Assembly (NCBI RefSeq): GCF_002117105.1
Contig: NZ_CP019343.1
Coordinates: forward strand, 3,472,001-3,536,000
Source of the DNA: Oceanicoccus sagamiensis
GTDB lineage: Bacteria; Pseudomonadota; Gammaproteobacteria; Pseudomonadales; Dasaniaceae
Reading direction: 5' to 3'
Length of the DNA stretch: 64,000 nt
Position 1 is the first letter of the stretch. The number at the start of each line of letters is the position of its first letter. The translations under genes were made by a program, and so were the position numbers. The notes under the pieces are model-generated. The model was not told the DNA's origin, did not search any database, and saw only the letters and a program-made list of their open reading frames with translations. This document shows, in pieces, positions 27,722 through 35,633 of this stretch.

Positions 27722-28155
27722 CAGCAGCAGTAAATAATGCCCGCTTTGCCACCATTGCCGTTGGCGATAGCCTGCCGGAGCGAGAGTTCGACTGCGATAA
27801 TGTGCAGCTAATGTTATATAACGCCGCTTTGTGGAATGGTCACCGTATTCATTTTGATGAGCCCTATACTAAAAATGTAGAAGGCTACCCCGGCCTGGTA
27901 TTGGCAGGCCCTATGTTGGGTGACTGGTTACACCAGTGTGCTGAAGAATGGCTGGCTGATGACGGCCGAATTATTTCTATCGATTACTCCAATCGTGTGG
28001 CCGCTTATGTGGGCGATATTTTAACCTCGGGCGGAACCGTTACCGCAGTACATCCTGATAAACAGGAATTGGAAATCGATATCTTTATAAAAAATAAGGA
28101 AGGCGCGGTAGTGGCTCCCGGAACAATGGTGGTGCGATTTGGCGAATCCTGGTAA
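27718..28155 (+). CDS. MaoC-like dehydratase, hot-dog domain partner
   Basis: A 145-residue hot-dog protein, partner of the preceding gene and overlapping it by 4 bases. The family stretch YNAALWNGHRIHFDEPYTKNVEGYPGLVLAGPML carries the hydratase-2 type Asn/Asp and His positions (WNGHRIHFD). The likely reaction is hydration of an enoyl-CoA in the locus. It overlaps the thiolase-like gene by 17 bases. Confidence 0.85.
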   Translation: MTAAVNNARFATIAVGDSLPEREFDCDNVQLMLYNAALWNGHRIHFDEPYTKNVEGYPGLVLAGPMLGDWLHQCAEEWLADDGRIISIDYSNRVAAYVGDILTSGGTVTAVHPDKQELEIDIFIKNKEGAVVAPGTMVVRFGESW

Positions 28156-29320
28156 AGAACTGCGCGGCAAAGTCGCGATAGTGGGTGTGGCGGATACGGA
28201 AGTTGGCGTACTAACTGGCCGTTCTCCGATGGACCTTGGTGTAGAAGCTGCGCTAAAAGCGATTAAAGATGCCGGCCTTAAAAAATCCGATATCGATGGT
28301 TTAATTACCTGCAATTCCATGGCCCAGCCATTGATGTACCATGCTGAAGCTACCGCTGAATATCTGCAAATTTTTCCGCGCTATTGTATGGCCGTGGGCG
28401 CAGGCGGCGGTACAACCTTTACCGCTATTCATCATGCCGCCTCTGCAATCGCAACCGGTATGGCGGATATTATTGTGATTGCTATGGCCGACTGTATGCG
28501 CAGTGGTTTAAGTCGTGAGCAGGCCTTGCAAGTACAAGCCTCAACCGGTCACCCCGAGTTTGAACAACCTTATGGGCCTACGGTACCAGCCTATTACGCC
28601 TTAATTGCGCAGGCGCATATGGCAGAGTTTGGCACCACACAGGAACAGTTAGCCGGTATTGCGGTGTCAACTCGGCAACATGCAGCCAATAATCCAACGG
28701 CACAAATGCGCGATCTAATTACGGTTGATGATGTGATGTCATCACGGATGATTGCCGACCCGTTGCATCTGTTAGATTGTTCACTGGTCTCTGATGGTGG
28801 CTCGGCAATTGTAATGTGTAGTGCAGAACGCGCCGCTGATCTGCCCCATGACCCGATTTATATTATGGGCGCGGGTGAAGGCCATAACCATGAACATATA
28901 AGTGCGGCTCGCAGTCTGACGACGTCTGCTGCAAAGGAAGCCGGAGAGCGAGCTTATGCCATGGCAGGGCTGCAATCTTCAGATATGGATTTTGCCCAGC
29001 TCTATGATTGTTTTACCCCAACAGTATTGGTTGAGTTGGAAGATTTAGGTTTTTGTACCAAAGGTGAGGGCGGTGCATTTGTTGATAGCGGTGCTCTGGC
29101 CCCTGGTGGTAGCTTGCCAGTAAACACCCATGGCGGTCTGTTATCTCACAGCCATGCGGGTAACCCCGGCTCCATGTTTGCTCTAACAGAATCAGTATGG
29201 CAGTTGCGTCATACCGCTGGCGAGCGTCAGGTTCCTAAGGCGCGTCACGGTTTGGTGCATGCACAAGGCGGTATTATGTCTTCCCATACCACATTGGTTT
29301 TATCACGGGAGGCCAGCTAA
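28139..29320 (+). CDS. Thiolase-like protein of the SCP-x/Ltp2 type (probable retro-aldolase)
   Basis: A 393-residue thiolase-fold protein starting at a TTG inside the upstream gene, with the family N-terminus ELRGKVAIVGVADTEVG. The region that holds the nucleophile cysteine in true thiolases reads VGAGGGTTF without a cysteine. The conserved AQLYDCFTPTVLVELEDLGFC and NTHGGLLSHSHAG resemble Ltp2, an aldolase that releases a short acyl-CoA from a steroid side chain using tyrosines. With the MaoC pair before it and the DUF35 protein after it, a hydratase/aldolase complex is the best reading. A classical thiolase is less likely. Confidence 0.78.
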   Translation: MANPGKELRGKVAIVGVADTEVGVLTGRSPMDLGVEAALKAIKDAGLKKSDIDGLITCNSMAQPLMYHAEATAEYLQIFPRYCMAVGAGGGTTFTAIHHAASAIATGMADIIVIAMADCMRSGLSREQALQVQASTGHPEFEQPYGPTVPAYYALIAQAHMAEFGTTQEQLAGIAVSTRQHAANNPTAQMRDLITVDDVMSSRMIADPLHLLDCSLVSDGGSAIVMCSAERAADLPHDPIYIMGAGEGHNHEHISAARSLTTSAAKEAGERAYAMAGLQSSDMDFAQLYDCFTPTVLVELEDLGFCTKGEGGAFVDSGALAPGGSLPVNTHGGLLSHSHAGNPGSMFALTESVWQLRHTAGERQVPKARHGLVHAQGGIMSSHTTLVLSREAS

Positions 29321-29728
29321 ATGAGTGCGCCGGAATTAACAAAAATCTTACCGCCGGATACAGAATTATCTCGCCCTTTTTGGGAGGGCTGCCGTAATCA
29401 GCAATTACTGATGCAACAGTGTAAAGACTGTGATCGGTTTCAGTTTTACCCCCGTATTGTTTGTAGCCATTGCGAAGGCGAACAACTCAGTTGGCAGCCG
29501 GTTTCAGGGCAGGGCAGTGTGGCCAGTTTTACCATTGTGCGCCGGGGTATTTCCAAAGCTTACGAAGCCCCTTATATCGTCGCACTGGTTGACCTGAAAG
29601 AAGGGCCGCGTATGATGACAACTGTTGTCGGTTGTGACCCTGAAAGTGTTGCCGTAGGTGATACCGTAGAAGTACAGTTCGAGCCTTGGGGTTCGGATTT
29701 AGTTTTACCAGTATTTAGCAAACGATAA
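29321..29728 (+). CDS. DUF35 OB-fold/zinc-ribbon acyl-CoA-binding protein
   Basis: A 135-residue protein with a rubredoxin-like zinc ribbon (QCKDCDRF and VCSHCEGE, two CxxC pairs) followed by an OB fold (GSVASFTIVRRG, PYIVALVDLKEGPRMMT). DUF35 proteins bind acyl-CoA and associate with thiolases; in ChsH2 a DUF35 domain docks on the Ltp2 aldolase. It begins directly after the stop of the thiolase-like gene, which fits a stand-alone version of that partner. Confidence 0.88.
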   Translation: MSAPELTKILPPDTELSRPFWEGCRNQQLLMQQCKDCDRFQFYPRIVCSHCEGEQLSWQPVSGQGSVASFTIVRRGISKAYEAPYIVALVDLKEGPRMMTTVVGCDPESVAVGDTVEVQFEPWGSDLVLPVFSKR

Positions 29729-29750
29729 TAAGAGAGGTTTTACCTCAATA

Positions 29751-31109
29751 ATGAGCAGCCCGAAAACACCTGATGCTGTAATTAATCCTCAAGCACCGCC
29801 AGGGTCACTGGAGGCAAAACTGCCGCCGGTTGATAATGGTACCGAGTGCTATTCCAAAGACGACTATTTTAGTCGCGATGCCAAGGCCCTTGAATGGGAT
29901 AAAATGTGGACTAATAGCTGGCTAATTGCCGGTGTTAGTTCAGACCTTGCCAAACCCAACGATTATTTTCTTTTTGATATCTGCGACGAGTCCATTATTG
30001 TTACTCGCACCGATAACGGTATTAAAGCCTTTTACAATGTTTGCCAACACCGCGGTTCCAAACTGGTTTGGGAAGAGCGCGGTAATAAAAAAGTCTTTGT
30101 CTGTCCTTTCCATAGTTGGAGTTTTCATAATAACGGCGACCTGCGCCGGATTACCGATGAAGATACATTTCAGCCCGAGGTTGTTGCTCATCGTCCAGGC
30201 TTAACGCCAGTCCATTGTGAAGAGCATGCCGGAATTATTTTTATCCATATGGGCGATAAACCTGAACCCTTGGTTGAGAGTATCGGTTTGCCTGAAGGTT
30301 ATCTCGAAGCTTATCAAATCGATAAAATGAAAGTGATTCGCCAGGTGCGCAGCGAGTGGGGTTCAAACTGGAAAGTGGGCGTCGAAGCTTTTTATGAAAG
30401 TTATCACCTGCATTCCGTTCACCCGGAAACCCGCGGTGTAATGGCAGACCTTAATGTTCAGTACGACCTTTACCCCAACGGTGCCAGTCGCATGATTGTG
30501 CCTTTTGGTATTCCCAGCCCGCGTTTCCACGATCAAACTACCGTTAACGAAGGTCTGCAAATGATGTTGCAGGATGCCGGTGTAGACCCTGAAGGTTTTA
30601 CGGGTACCGCCACCGATGTTCGTCGCGCCATTCAATTAGGCAAACGTGAACGCTCTGAACGCCTGGGTTTGGGTTACGAGCGTTTTGAAGATGGCCAGCT
30701 GTCCGATAGTTGGGCCACCGGTATTTTCCCGAATGTGCAATTAGGCTGTCATCCAGAAGCCATGTTCTTTATGCGCTTTCTACCCCATGAGACCGACCCA
30801 GAGCGTTTCTATTACGACACCATGACTATGTTGTTGCCGGTTGACGATCCCGATTACAGCCCGCCAGCCTGGATGGGCTTGCCGGAAGATCTCGATATCA
30901 GTGGTGGGCAAAGGCCCAATATCGAGTATTACTCGATGGGCGAAGATGCCGGCCTTGGGCTGGTATTAAGCCAGGATTCTGCCCTGTTGCCAGTGGTGCA
31001 AAAGGGCATGCGCAGCCGGGGCTTTAAAGGCCAGTTATGGGGCGAACAAGAGCAGCGTCTAAGGCACTTCCACGTAGAGCTGGCGCGGCGTCTGGGCGAA
31101 AACGAATAA
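29751..31109 (+). CDS. Rieske-type ring-hydroxylating oxygenase, alpha subunit
   Basis: A 452-residue oxygenase. The Rieske [2Fe-2S] ligands are Cys98-x-His100 (CQHRG) and Cys118-x2-His121 (CPFHSW). The mononuclear iron site includes His219 and His224 in ESYHLHSVHP. It hydroxylates aromatic or alicyclic rings using electrons from a ferredoxin/reductase that is not encoded nearby. It is the last gene of the operon starting at 24478, and its downstream spacer holds the promoter of the TonB receptor. Confidence 0.92.
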   Translation: MSSPKTPDAVINPQAPPGSLEAKLPPVDNGTECYSKDDYFSRDAKALEWDKMWTNSWLIAGVSSDLAKPNDYFLFDICDESIIVTRTDNGIKAFYNVCQHRGSKLVWEERGNKKVFVCPFHSWSFHNNGDLRRITDEDTFQPEVVAHRPGLTPVHCEEHAGIIFIHMGDKPEPLVESIGLPEGYLEAYQIDKMKVIRQVRSEWGSNWKVGVEAFYESYHLHSVHPETRGVMADLNVQYDLYPNGASRMIVPFGIPSPRFHDQTTVNEGLQMMLQDAGVDPEGFTGTATDVRRAIQLGKRERSERLGLGYERFEDGQLSDSWATGIFPNVQLGCHPEAMFFMRFLPHETDPERFYYDTMTMLLPVDDPDYSPPAWMGLPEDLDISGGQRPNIEYYSMGEDAGLGLVLSQDSALLPVVQKGMRSRGFKGQLWGEQEQRLRHFHVELARRLGENE

Positions 31110-31126
31110 CTTGAATAATATTTAAA
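31110..31126. promoter_or_regulatory. Imperfect operator-like site (CTTGAAT AAT ATTTAAA)
   Basis: Resembles the CTTGAATnnnATTCAAG palindrome with a degenerate right arm. It lies 51 bases before the perfect copy, upstream of the -35 box of the TonB receptor gene. Confidence 0.35.
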
Positions 31127-31133
31127 TATTTGC

Positions 31134-31177
31134 TTGACAAAAACAAGTAACAGGTTCAATCTTGAATAAGATTCAAG
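31134..31177 (+). promoter_or_regulatory. Promoter and perfect operator (site 3) of the TonB receptor gene
   Basis: A consensus -35 TTGACA (31134-31139), with a weak -10 candidate near 31155-31160, runs directly into the perfect palindrome CTTGAAT AAG ATTCAAG (31161-31177). This placement, on or just after the -10, suits repression by a TetR protein. It is the best copy of the motif shared with 16746 and 24418. Confidence 0.62.
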
Positions 31178-31248
31178 TTTAATAGCAGTAAACCATTAAT
31201 CGATAATTTTGATAATAAAAGACCTAATCCTTAAGGGGGACTTGGAAA

Positions 31249-33567
31249 ATGCGTAACAACAGTGAATCAGGCAAGGCTGCGACCCGCACTTTGTCATCGT
31301 TTAAACCGAAATCACCATTGCGGATGGCAATACTGTCTTCATTGTTGCTGCCAGTAGCTGGTATCAGCGCTATGGCACAAGCACAGGACGCTCGCGTGCT
31401 GGAAGAAGTTCAGGTTACTGCTCGTCAAAGAACTGAAAGTTTGCAAGATGTGCCCGTTGCTGTAACGGTAATGGATGAAAGCGCGCTGCAAAAAACCTTC
31501 GCCCAGAATCTGGGTGAGATGGGCGATTATGCCCCTAACGTCACCATCGGTACGGTGCCTGGTTTTAACGCCGCCTCGATTGCTATTCGTGGCGTGTCTA
31601 CCGGTGATATCCCTTCTACTTTTGACCCTGCTGTAACGGTAGCGGTTGATGGTTTCTATTTAGGTCACTACCAAGCATCGTTGTTAGATATGTTTGATAT
31701 TGAGCAGGTAGAAATTCTGCGTGGCCCACAGGGCACGCTGTTTGGTAAAAACACCATTGGTGGTGTTATTAATGTCACCACTAAAAAGCCTAGCGGTGAG
31801 TTTGGCGTACAAGCCAAAGCGCGTTTAGGTAACGAAGGTCGTCAGGATATTATGCTGGCCGCTGATTTACCGATTGTTGAAAATACTTTAGCTGCCCGTG
31901 TTTCTATGCAGCAATTTGATTTCGACGGTTTCTATGAAAATACCTTTGATGGCAGCGATGCCGGTGGCCAGGATTTATTTGCTGCCCGCGCGAAGTTATT
32001 ATGGACACCAAGTGAAGAGTTTGAGGCCTTATTATCGCTGGAGTATATCGAAGACGATAGTGATACGCCTATGGTTGTAAATACCACGACTGAAGAAAAG
32101 TTTTTCTATGGCGCTTACCCCGGCCGCGGTGCTGGCGGACCAGCTAATCGGCCGCTAGGCGATCCATTTAAAACTGGTTTGGTAACCCCCGATCAGCATA
32201 CAGATGGTTTTGCCGAGTCTAAAAATACTGATGGCCACCAGGAAGATGTCGATGGTGTTTACCTGACACTAAACTGGGATGTAATGGGCGGTACTTTGAC
32301 CTCTATAACGGGTTACCGTGGTGTAGACTCAGATTACTATAATGATTATGTCGGCGAGCCTTTTGCTATTTACGCGACAATTCGTTCGGTATACCGTGAT
32401 ACCTACAGTCAGGAAATTCGCTTTGCTGGCTCTACCGACAACCTGGATTATGTGGTTGGTGGTTACTATCAGCAAAATGATATGGACTATGAGAACTATA
32501 CTAGCCTTGGTCCAGATCATCCCTTTGCGGGCGGCCCAACGATTCCTGTTGGCGGGGTTTTAACCGATGCTGATGGTTCACAGGAAGCGACTGCTTTCGC
32601 TATCTTTGGTGAAGGTAGCTACAGTATTTCTGAGGTGACTTCGATCACAGCGGGTATCCGTTATTCAGATGAAGAGAAAGATTTTCAGCTAAGTCCGCTA
32701 TTCTTTCCTACAGAAGCTAGAGTTGATGAGTCTGACTCCTGGGATGATATAACTTATCGCTTAGGCATTGATCATCAGATAAATGATACCACTATGCTCT
32801 ATGCATCGTTTGCAACCGGCTTTAAAAGCGGTGGCTTTAATGAGCAGGCAGGTACTCTGGAATCTGCAGCTACAGCCTTCGAACCAGAAGAAGCAGAATC
32901 TTTTGAAGTGGGTATGAAGGCTGACTTGCTGGATAATACACTTCGTTTAAATGTTGCTGCCTATGCGGTTGAGTATACTGATTTGCAAGTGGATTCAGTT
33001 GTACCTGTTCCGGGGGTTGGTCAAGAGTCTATTATTACTAACGCCGGTGAAGTGACCTCTTATGGTCTTGAAGCCGATGTTATGTGGTTGGCAACTGACC
33101 AGCTGACTATCGATGGTACTTTGGGCTTGCAAGATTCGGAATATGATAAGTTCCAGTGTGACCGTGATGGTGATGCTTCGACTAATCCTATGCCAACGCC
33201 CGATGTTGACTGTTCAGATTTTGATGTTAAGCGTACGCCAGAGACTACAGCCAGCTTAGGTGCTACCTATAATATCCCTCTGAGTGGCCTGGGTGGTTCG
33301 CTAGATCTGAATACCAATGCGACTTATACCGATTCTTTCTATAACGACATTATCAATAGTGAATCCAGTAAGCACGAAGAAGTGACGTTGTTAAACGCCA
33401 GTGTTTCTTATATTGCTGATGATGAAAAGCTGCGTGTTTCAGTATTTGGTCGTAACCTGACTGATGAGGAATACCAGACTTCAGGTCTAAGTGTTGCTAA
33501 CTTGTGGAATTTCTCTACTTACGGCAACCCTGCAACTTACGGTCTTGAAGTAGAAGTGAAATTCTAA
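31249..33567 (+). CDS. TonB-dependent outer-membrane receptor
   Basis: A 772-residue receptor with a signal peptide (hydrophobic AILSSLLLPVAGISAMAQA), a TonB box-like region (VLEEVQVTARQR), the plug domain (SLQDVPVAVTVMDESAL, then LRGPQGTLFGKNTIGGVINVTTKKPSGE) and a C-terminal barrel ending in Phe (EVEVKF). Receptors of this group often import large hydrophobic or complex organic substrates as well as siderophores. Its promoter carries the palindrome found in the two catabolic operons, so it is likely the uptake channel for the compound degraded here. No exbBD/tonB nearby. Confidence 0.93.
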   Translation: MRNNSESGKAATRTLSSFKPKSPLRMAILSSLLLPVAGISAMAQAQDARVLEEVQVTARQRTESLQDVPVAVTVMDESALQKTFAQNLGEMGDYAPNVTIGTVPGFNAASIAIRGVSTGDIPSTFDPAVTVAVDGFYLGHYQASLLDMFDIEQVEILRGPQGTLFGKNTIGGVINVTTKKPSGEFGVQAKARLGNEGRQDIMLAADLPIVENTLAARVSMQQFDFDGFYENTFDGSDAGGQDLFAARAKLLWTPSEEFEALLSLEYIEDDSDTPMVVNTTTEEKFFYGAYPGRGAGGPANRPLGDPFKTGLVTPDQHTDGFAESKNTDGHQEDVDGVYLTLNWDVMGGTLTSITGYRGVDSDYYNDYVGEPFAIYATIRSVYRDTYSQEIRFAGSTDNLDYVVGGYYQQNDMDYENYTSLGPDHPFAGGPTIPVGGVLTDADGSQEATAFAIFGEGSYSISEVTSITAGIRYSDEEKDFQLSPLFFPTEARVDESDSWDDITYRLGIDHQINDTTMLYASFATGFKSGGFNEQAGTLESAATAFEPEEAESFEVGMKADLLDNTLRLNVAAYAVEYTDLQVDSVVPVPGVGQESIITNAGEVTSYGLEADVMWLATDQLTIDGTLGLQDSEYDKFQCDRDGDASTNPMPTPDVDCSDFDVKRTPETTASLGATYNIPLSGLGGSLDLNTNATYTDSFYNDIINSESSKHEEVTLLNASVSYIADDEKLRVSVFGRNLTDEEYQTSGLSVANLWNFSTYGNPATYGLEVEVKF

Positions 33568-33637
33568 AGGTCTCTTAAGCTCCCTGCAGTTAAGGGAGCA
33601 ATGGCAAGGACGCCATATATTTTAGATATTTTATATC

Positions 33638-33662
33638 AGGGTCGGCTTGCCGGCCCTTTTTT
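33638..33662 (+). terminator. Intrinsic terminator after the TonB receptor gene
   Basis: Stem GGGTCGGC-TT-GCCGGCCC (one G-T pair) followed by TTTTTT, 70 bases past the stop. It ends the receptor transcript before the quinoprotein gene. Confidence 0.85.
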
Positions 33663-33720
33663 ATGGCGCCTTATCTGTTAATCTGCGTCTACTCATTTAA
33701 AGCTATTGAGAGGAAGCTGC

Positions 33721-35574
33721 GTGAAGTTCAGCAAACAATTATTCCTATGGCTAAGCCTGGTGCTGCCATTAACCACAGCTGCGGCTGTCGATGATAATGC
33801 TGCCAAGGTATCAGCAGCCGGTGAAGCGCTGTATCAAAAACACTGCCAGATGTGTCATGGCGGCCGCGTTGCCAAAGCGCCAGAGCTCACCTTGATTCGC
33901 CTGATGGCAGCCAGCTCGGTTTACCGTGCGCTGGATCAGGGGATTATGCAACAACAGGGCAAGGCATTAAGTGACAACGAAAAAGTGGTATTGGCGGAAT
34001 ACCTCACCGGCCAGAGTTTAAATCAACAGACGGTCGCGCCAGCGCCACAGTGTGAAGGCAAAGCGGCAGAGTTTGATATTAATGCGCCACCACTAGCTGC
34101 CGGTTGGAGTGCGGAGAATAATAACCAGCGCCACTATGGCGAAGAAGTTACTTCGATTAACGCTGGTAATATTAATCAGTTAGAACTGGCCTGGGCCTTT
34201 GCTTACCCGGAAGCCATTCGCGCGCGCTCACAACCTGCTATTGCCGGTGGTGCGGTATATGTTGGCAGTCAAAACGGCTCAGTGTTTGCGTTAGACCGTG
34301 AAACCGGCTGTATTCGCTGGACCTTCCAAACCACCGCGGAAGTGCGCAATGCGATAGTGATAGAACCCTGGAAGGCGGGGGAGAGTGCCAGCCCTTCATT
34401 ATTTTTTGGTGATATCGCCGGTAATGTTTATGCGCTTAATGCTGTCACCGGTGAGCTGCGCTGGAAAGATCGCCCGGATGATCACCCCAGCCTGACCTTA
34501 ACCGCAGCCCCTGCACTGAGTGATGGCACCTTATATGTTCCCTTATCTTCATTAGAGGTAACGCAAGCGGCAGACCCCAGTTATGCCTGTTGTACTTTTC
34601 GTGGCGGTGTTGCCGCTTATGATGCTAAAACCGGTAATAAAAAATGGGTAGGCTATACCATTGATGAACCGCCCCGTGTGGTGGGTAAAAATTCTATTGG
34701 TACTGACCAAATTGCACCCTCCGGTTCCCCGGTGTGGAATTCTCCCAGTATCGATACGAAAAGAGGCGTTATGTATGTCGGCACCGGTGAAAATTATTCC
34801 TCACCGGCCAACGATACCAGCGACGCTATTCTTGCCCTTAGCTTAAAAGATGGCAGCATTGTCTGGCGTCAACAAATGACCGGTGGCGATGCCTGGAATA
34901 TGGGCTGCGAAACCAAAGAGCGGGTTAACTGCCCACCGGAAGATGGCCCTGATTATGATTTTGGTGCTGCCACTATTATTGCGACTAACAGTGCCGGTAA
35001 GGATATTGTTTTGGCCGGTCAAAAGTCCGGTGAAGTGTTTGGCCTCGATCCTGATCAAGGCGGCAAAATACTTTGGCGCAATAAAGTCGGTAGAGGCGGC
35101 ATTCAAGGTGGTGTTCACTTTGGTATGACCGTCGAAGGCGATACGCTTTATGCGCCGATGTCCGATTTTTATGGTGGTCCTCGTTGGCCTGGTGAAGCTT
35201 ATCCGGGTATGTTTGCGCTGGATATTACTACCGGCAAGCAACTCTGGTTTACCAAAACACCGGATATTTGTGACGGTAAAAAGTTTTGTGACTCTGGACT
35301 TTCAGCAGCGGCTTCGTCTATTCCCGGTGCGGCGGTAGGTGGCTCAATGGATGGACACTTGCGTGCCTATGATAGTAAAACCGGTAAAATTATTTGGGAC
35401 TTTGATAGTGCGGTGGAGTTTGCGGCACTTAACGGTAATAAGGCCATGGGTGGTTCCATGGGGGGCGCTACCGGTCCGGTGTTTAATAAAGATATGTTAT
35501 TTGTTAATTCCGGTTATGGTATTTATTTCCATATGCCGGGCAATGTTCTGCTGGCGTTTCGGTTGGCAGAATAA
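33721..35574 (+). CDS. Cytochrome c-containing PQQ-dependent dehydrogenase
   Basis: About 617 residues, exported. The GTG at 33721 follows GAGAGGAAG; a TTG at 33706 is less likely. After the signal peptide comes a cytochrome c domain (CQMCH haem motif near residue 45 and a distal methionine candidate in GIMQQQGKAL), then an eight-bladed PQQ propeller with repeated AxDxxTGxxxW blades (ALDRETGCIRW, AYDAKTGKIIW). An adjacent Cys-Cys pair (YACCTF) matches the vicinal disulfide of quinoprotein alcohol dehydrogenases. The cytochrome-plus-propeller order recalls polyvinyl-alcohol and other quinohaem alcohol dehydrogenases. It probably oxidises an alcohol in the periplasm, consistent with the catabolic locus. 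Confidence 0.87.
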   Translation: MKFSKQLFLWLSLVLPLTTAAAVDDNAAKVSAAGEALYQKHCQMCHGGRVAKAPELTLIRLMAASSVYRALDQGIMQQQGKALSDNEKVVLAEYLTGQSLNQQTVAPAPQCEGKAAEFDINAPPLAAGWSAENNNQRHYGEEVTSINAGNINQLELAWAFAYPEAIRARSQPAIAGGAVYVGSQNGSVFALDRETGCIRWTFQTTAEVRNAIVIEPWKAGESASPSLFFGDIAGNVYALNAVTGELRWKDRPDDHPSLTLTAAPALSDGTLYVPLSSLEVTQAADPSYACCTFRGGVAAYDAKTGNKKWVGYTIDEPPRVVGKNSIGTDQIAPSGSPVWNSPSIDTKRGVMYVGTGENYSSPANDTSDAILALSLKDGSIVWRQQMTGGDAWNMGCETKERVNCPPEDGPDYDFGAATIIATNSAGKDIVLAGQKSGEVFGLDPDQGGKILWRNKVGRGGIQGGVHFGMTVEGDTLYAPMSDFYGGPRWPGEAYPGMFALDITTGKQLWFTKTPDICDGKKFCDSGLSAAASSIPGAAVGGSMDGHLRAYDSKTGKIIWDFDSAVEFAALNGNKAMGGSMGGATGPVFNKDMLFVNSGYGIYFHMPGNVLLAFRLAE

Positions 35575-35598
35575 TTTAGCTTAAGAAATTCCCTTAAT

Positions 35599-35627
35599 AA
35601 TGGGGCAGCTATTCGGCTAGCCCCATT
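35599..35627. terminator. Hairpin between convergent genes
   Basis: AATGGGGC (35599-35606) pairs with GCCCCATT (35620-35627), with further AGC/GCT pairing inside. It lies between the stops of the quinoprotein and lapD-like genes. The T-run is poor on both strands, so efficiency is uncertain. Confidence 0.5.
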
Positions 35628-35633
35628 GATTAA

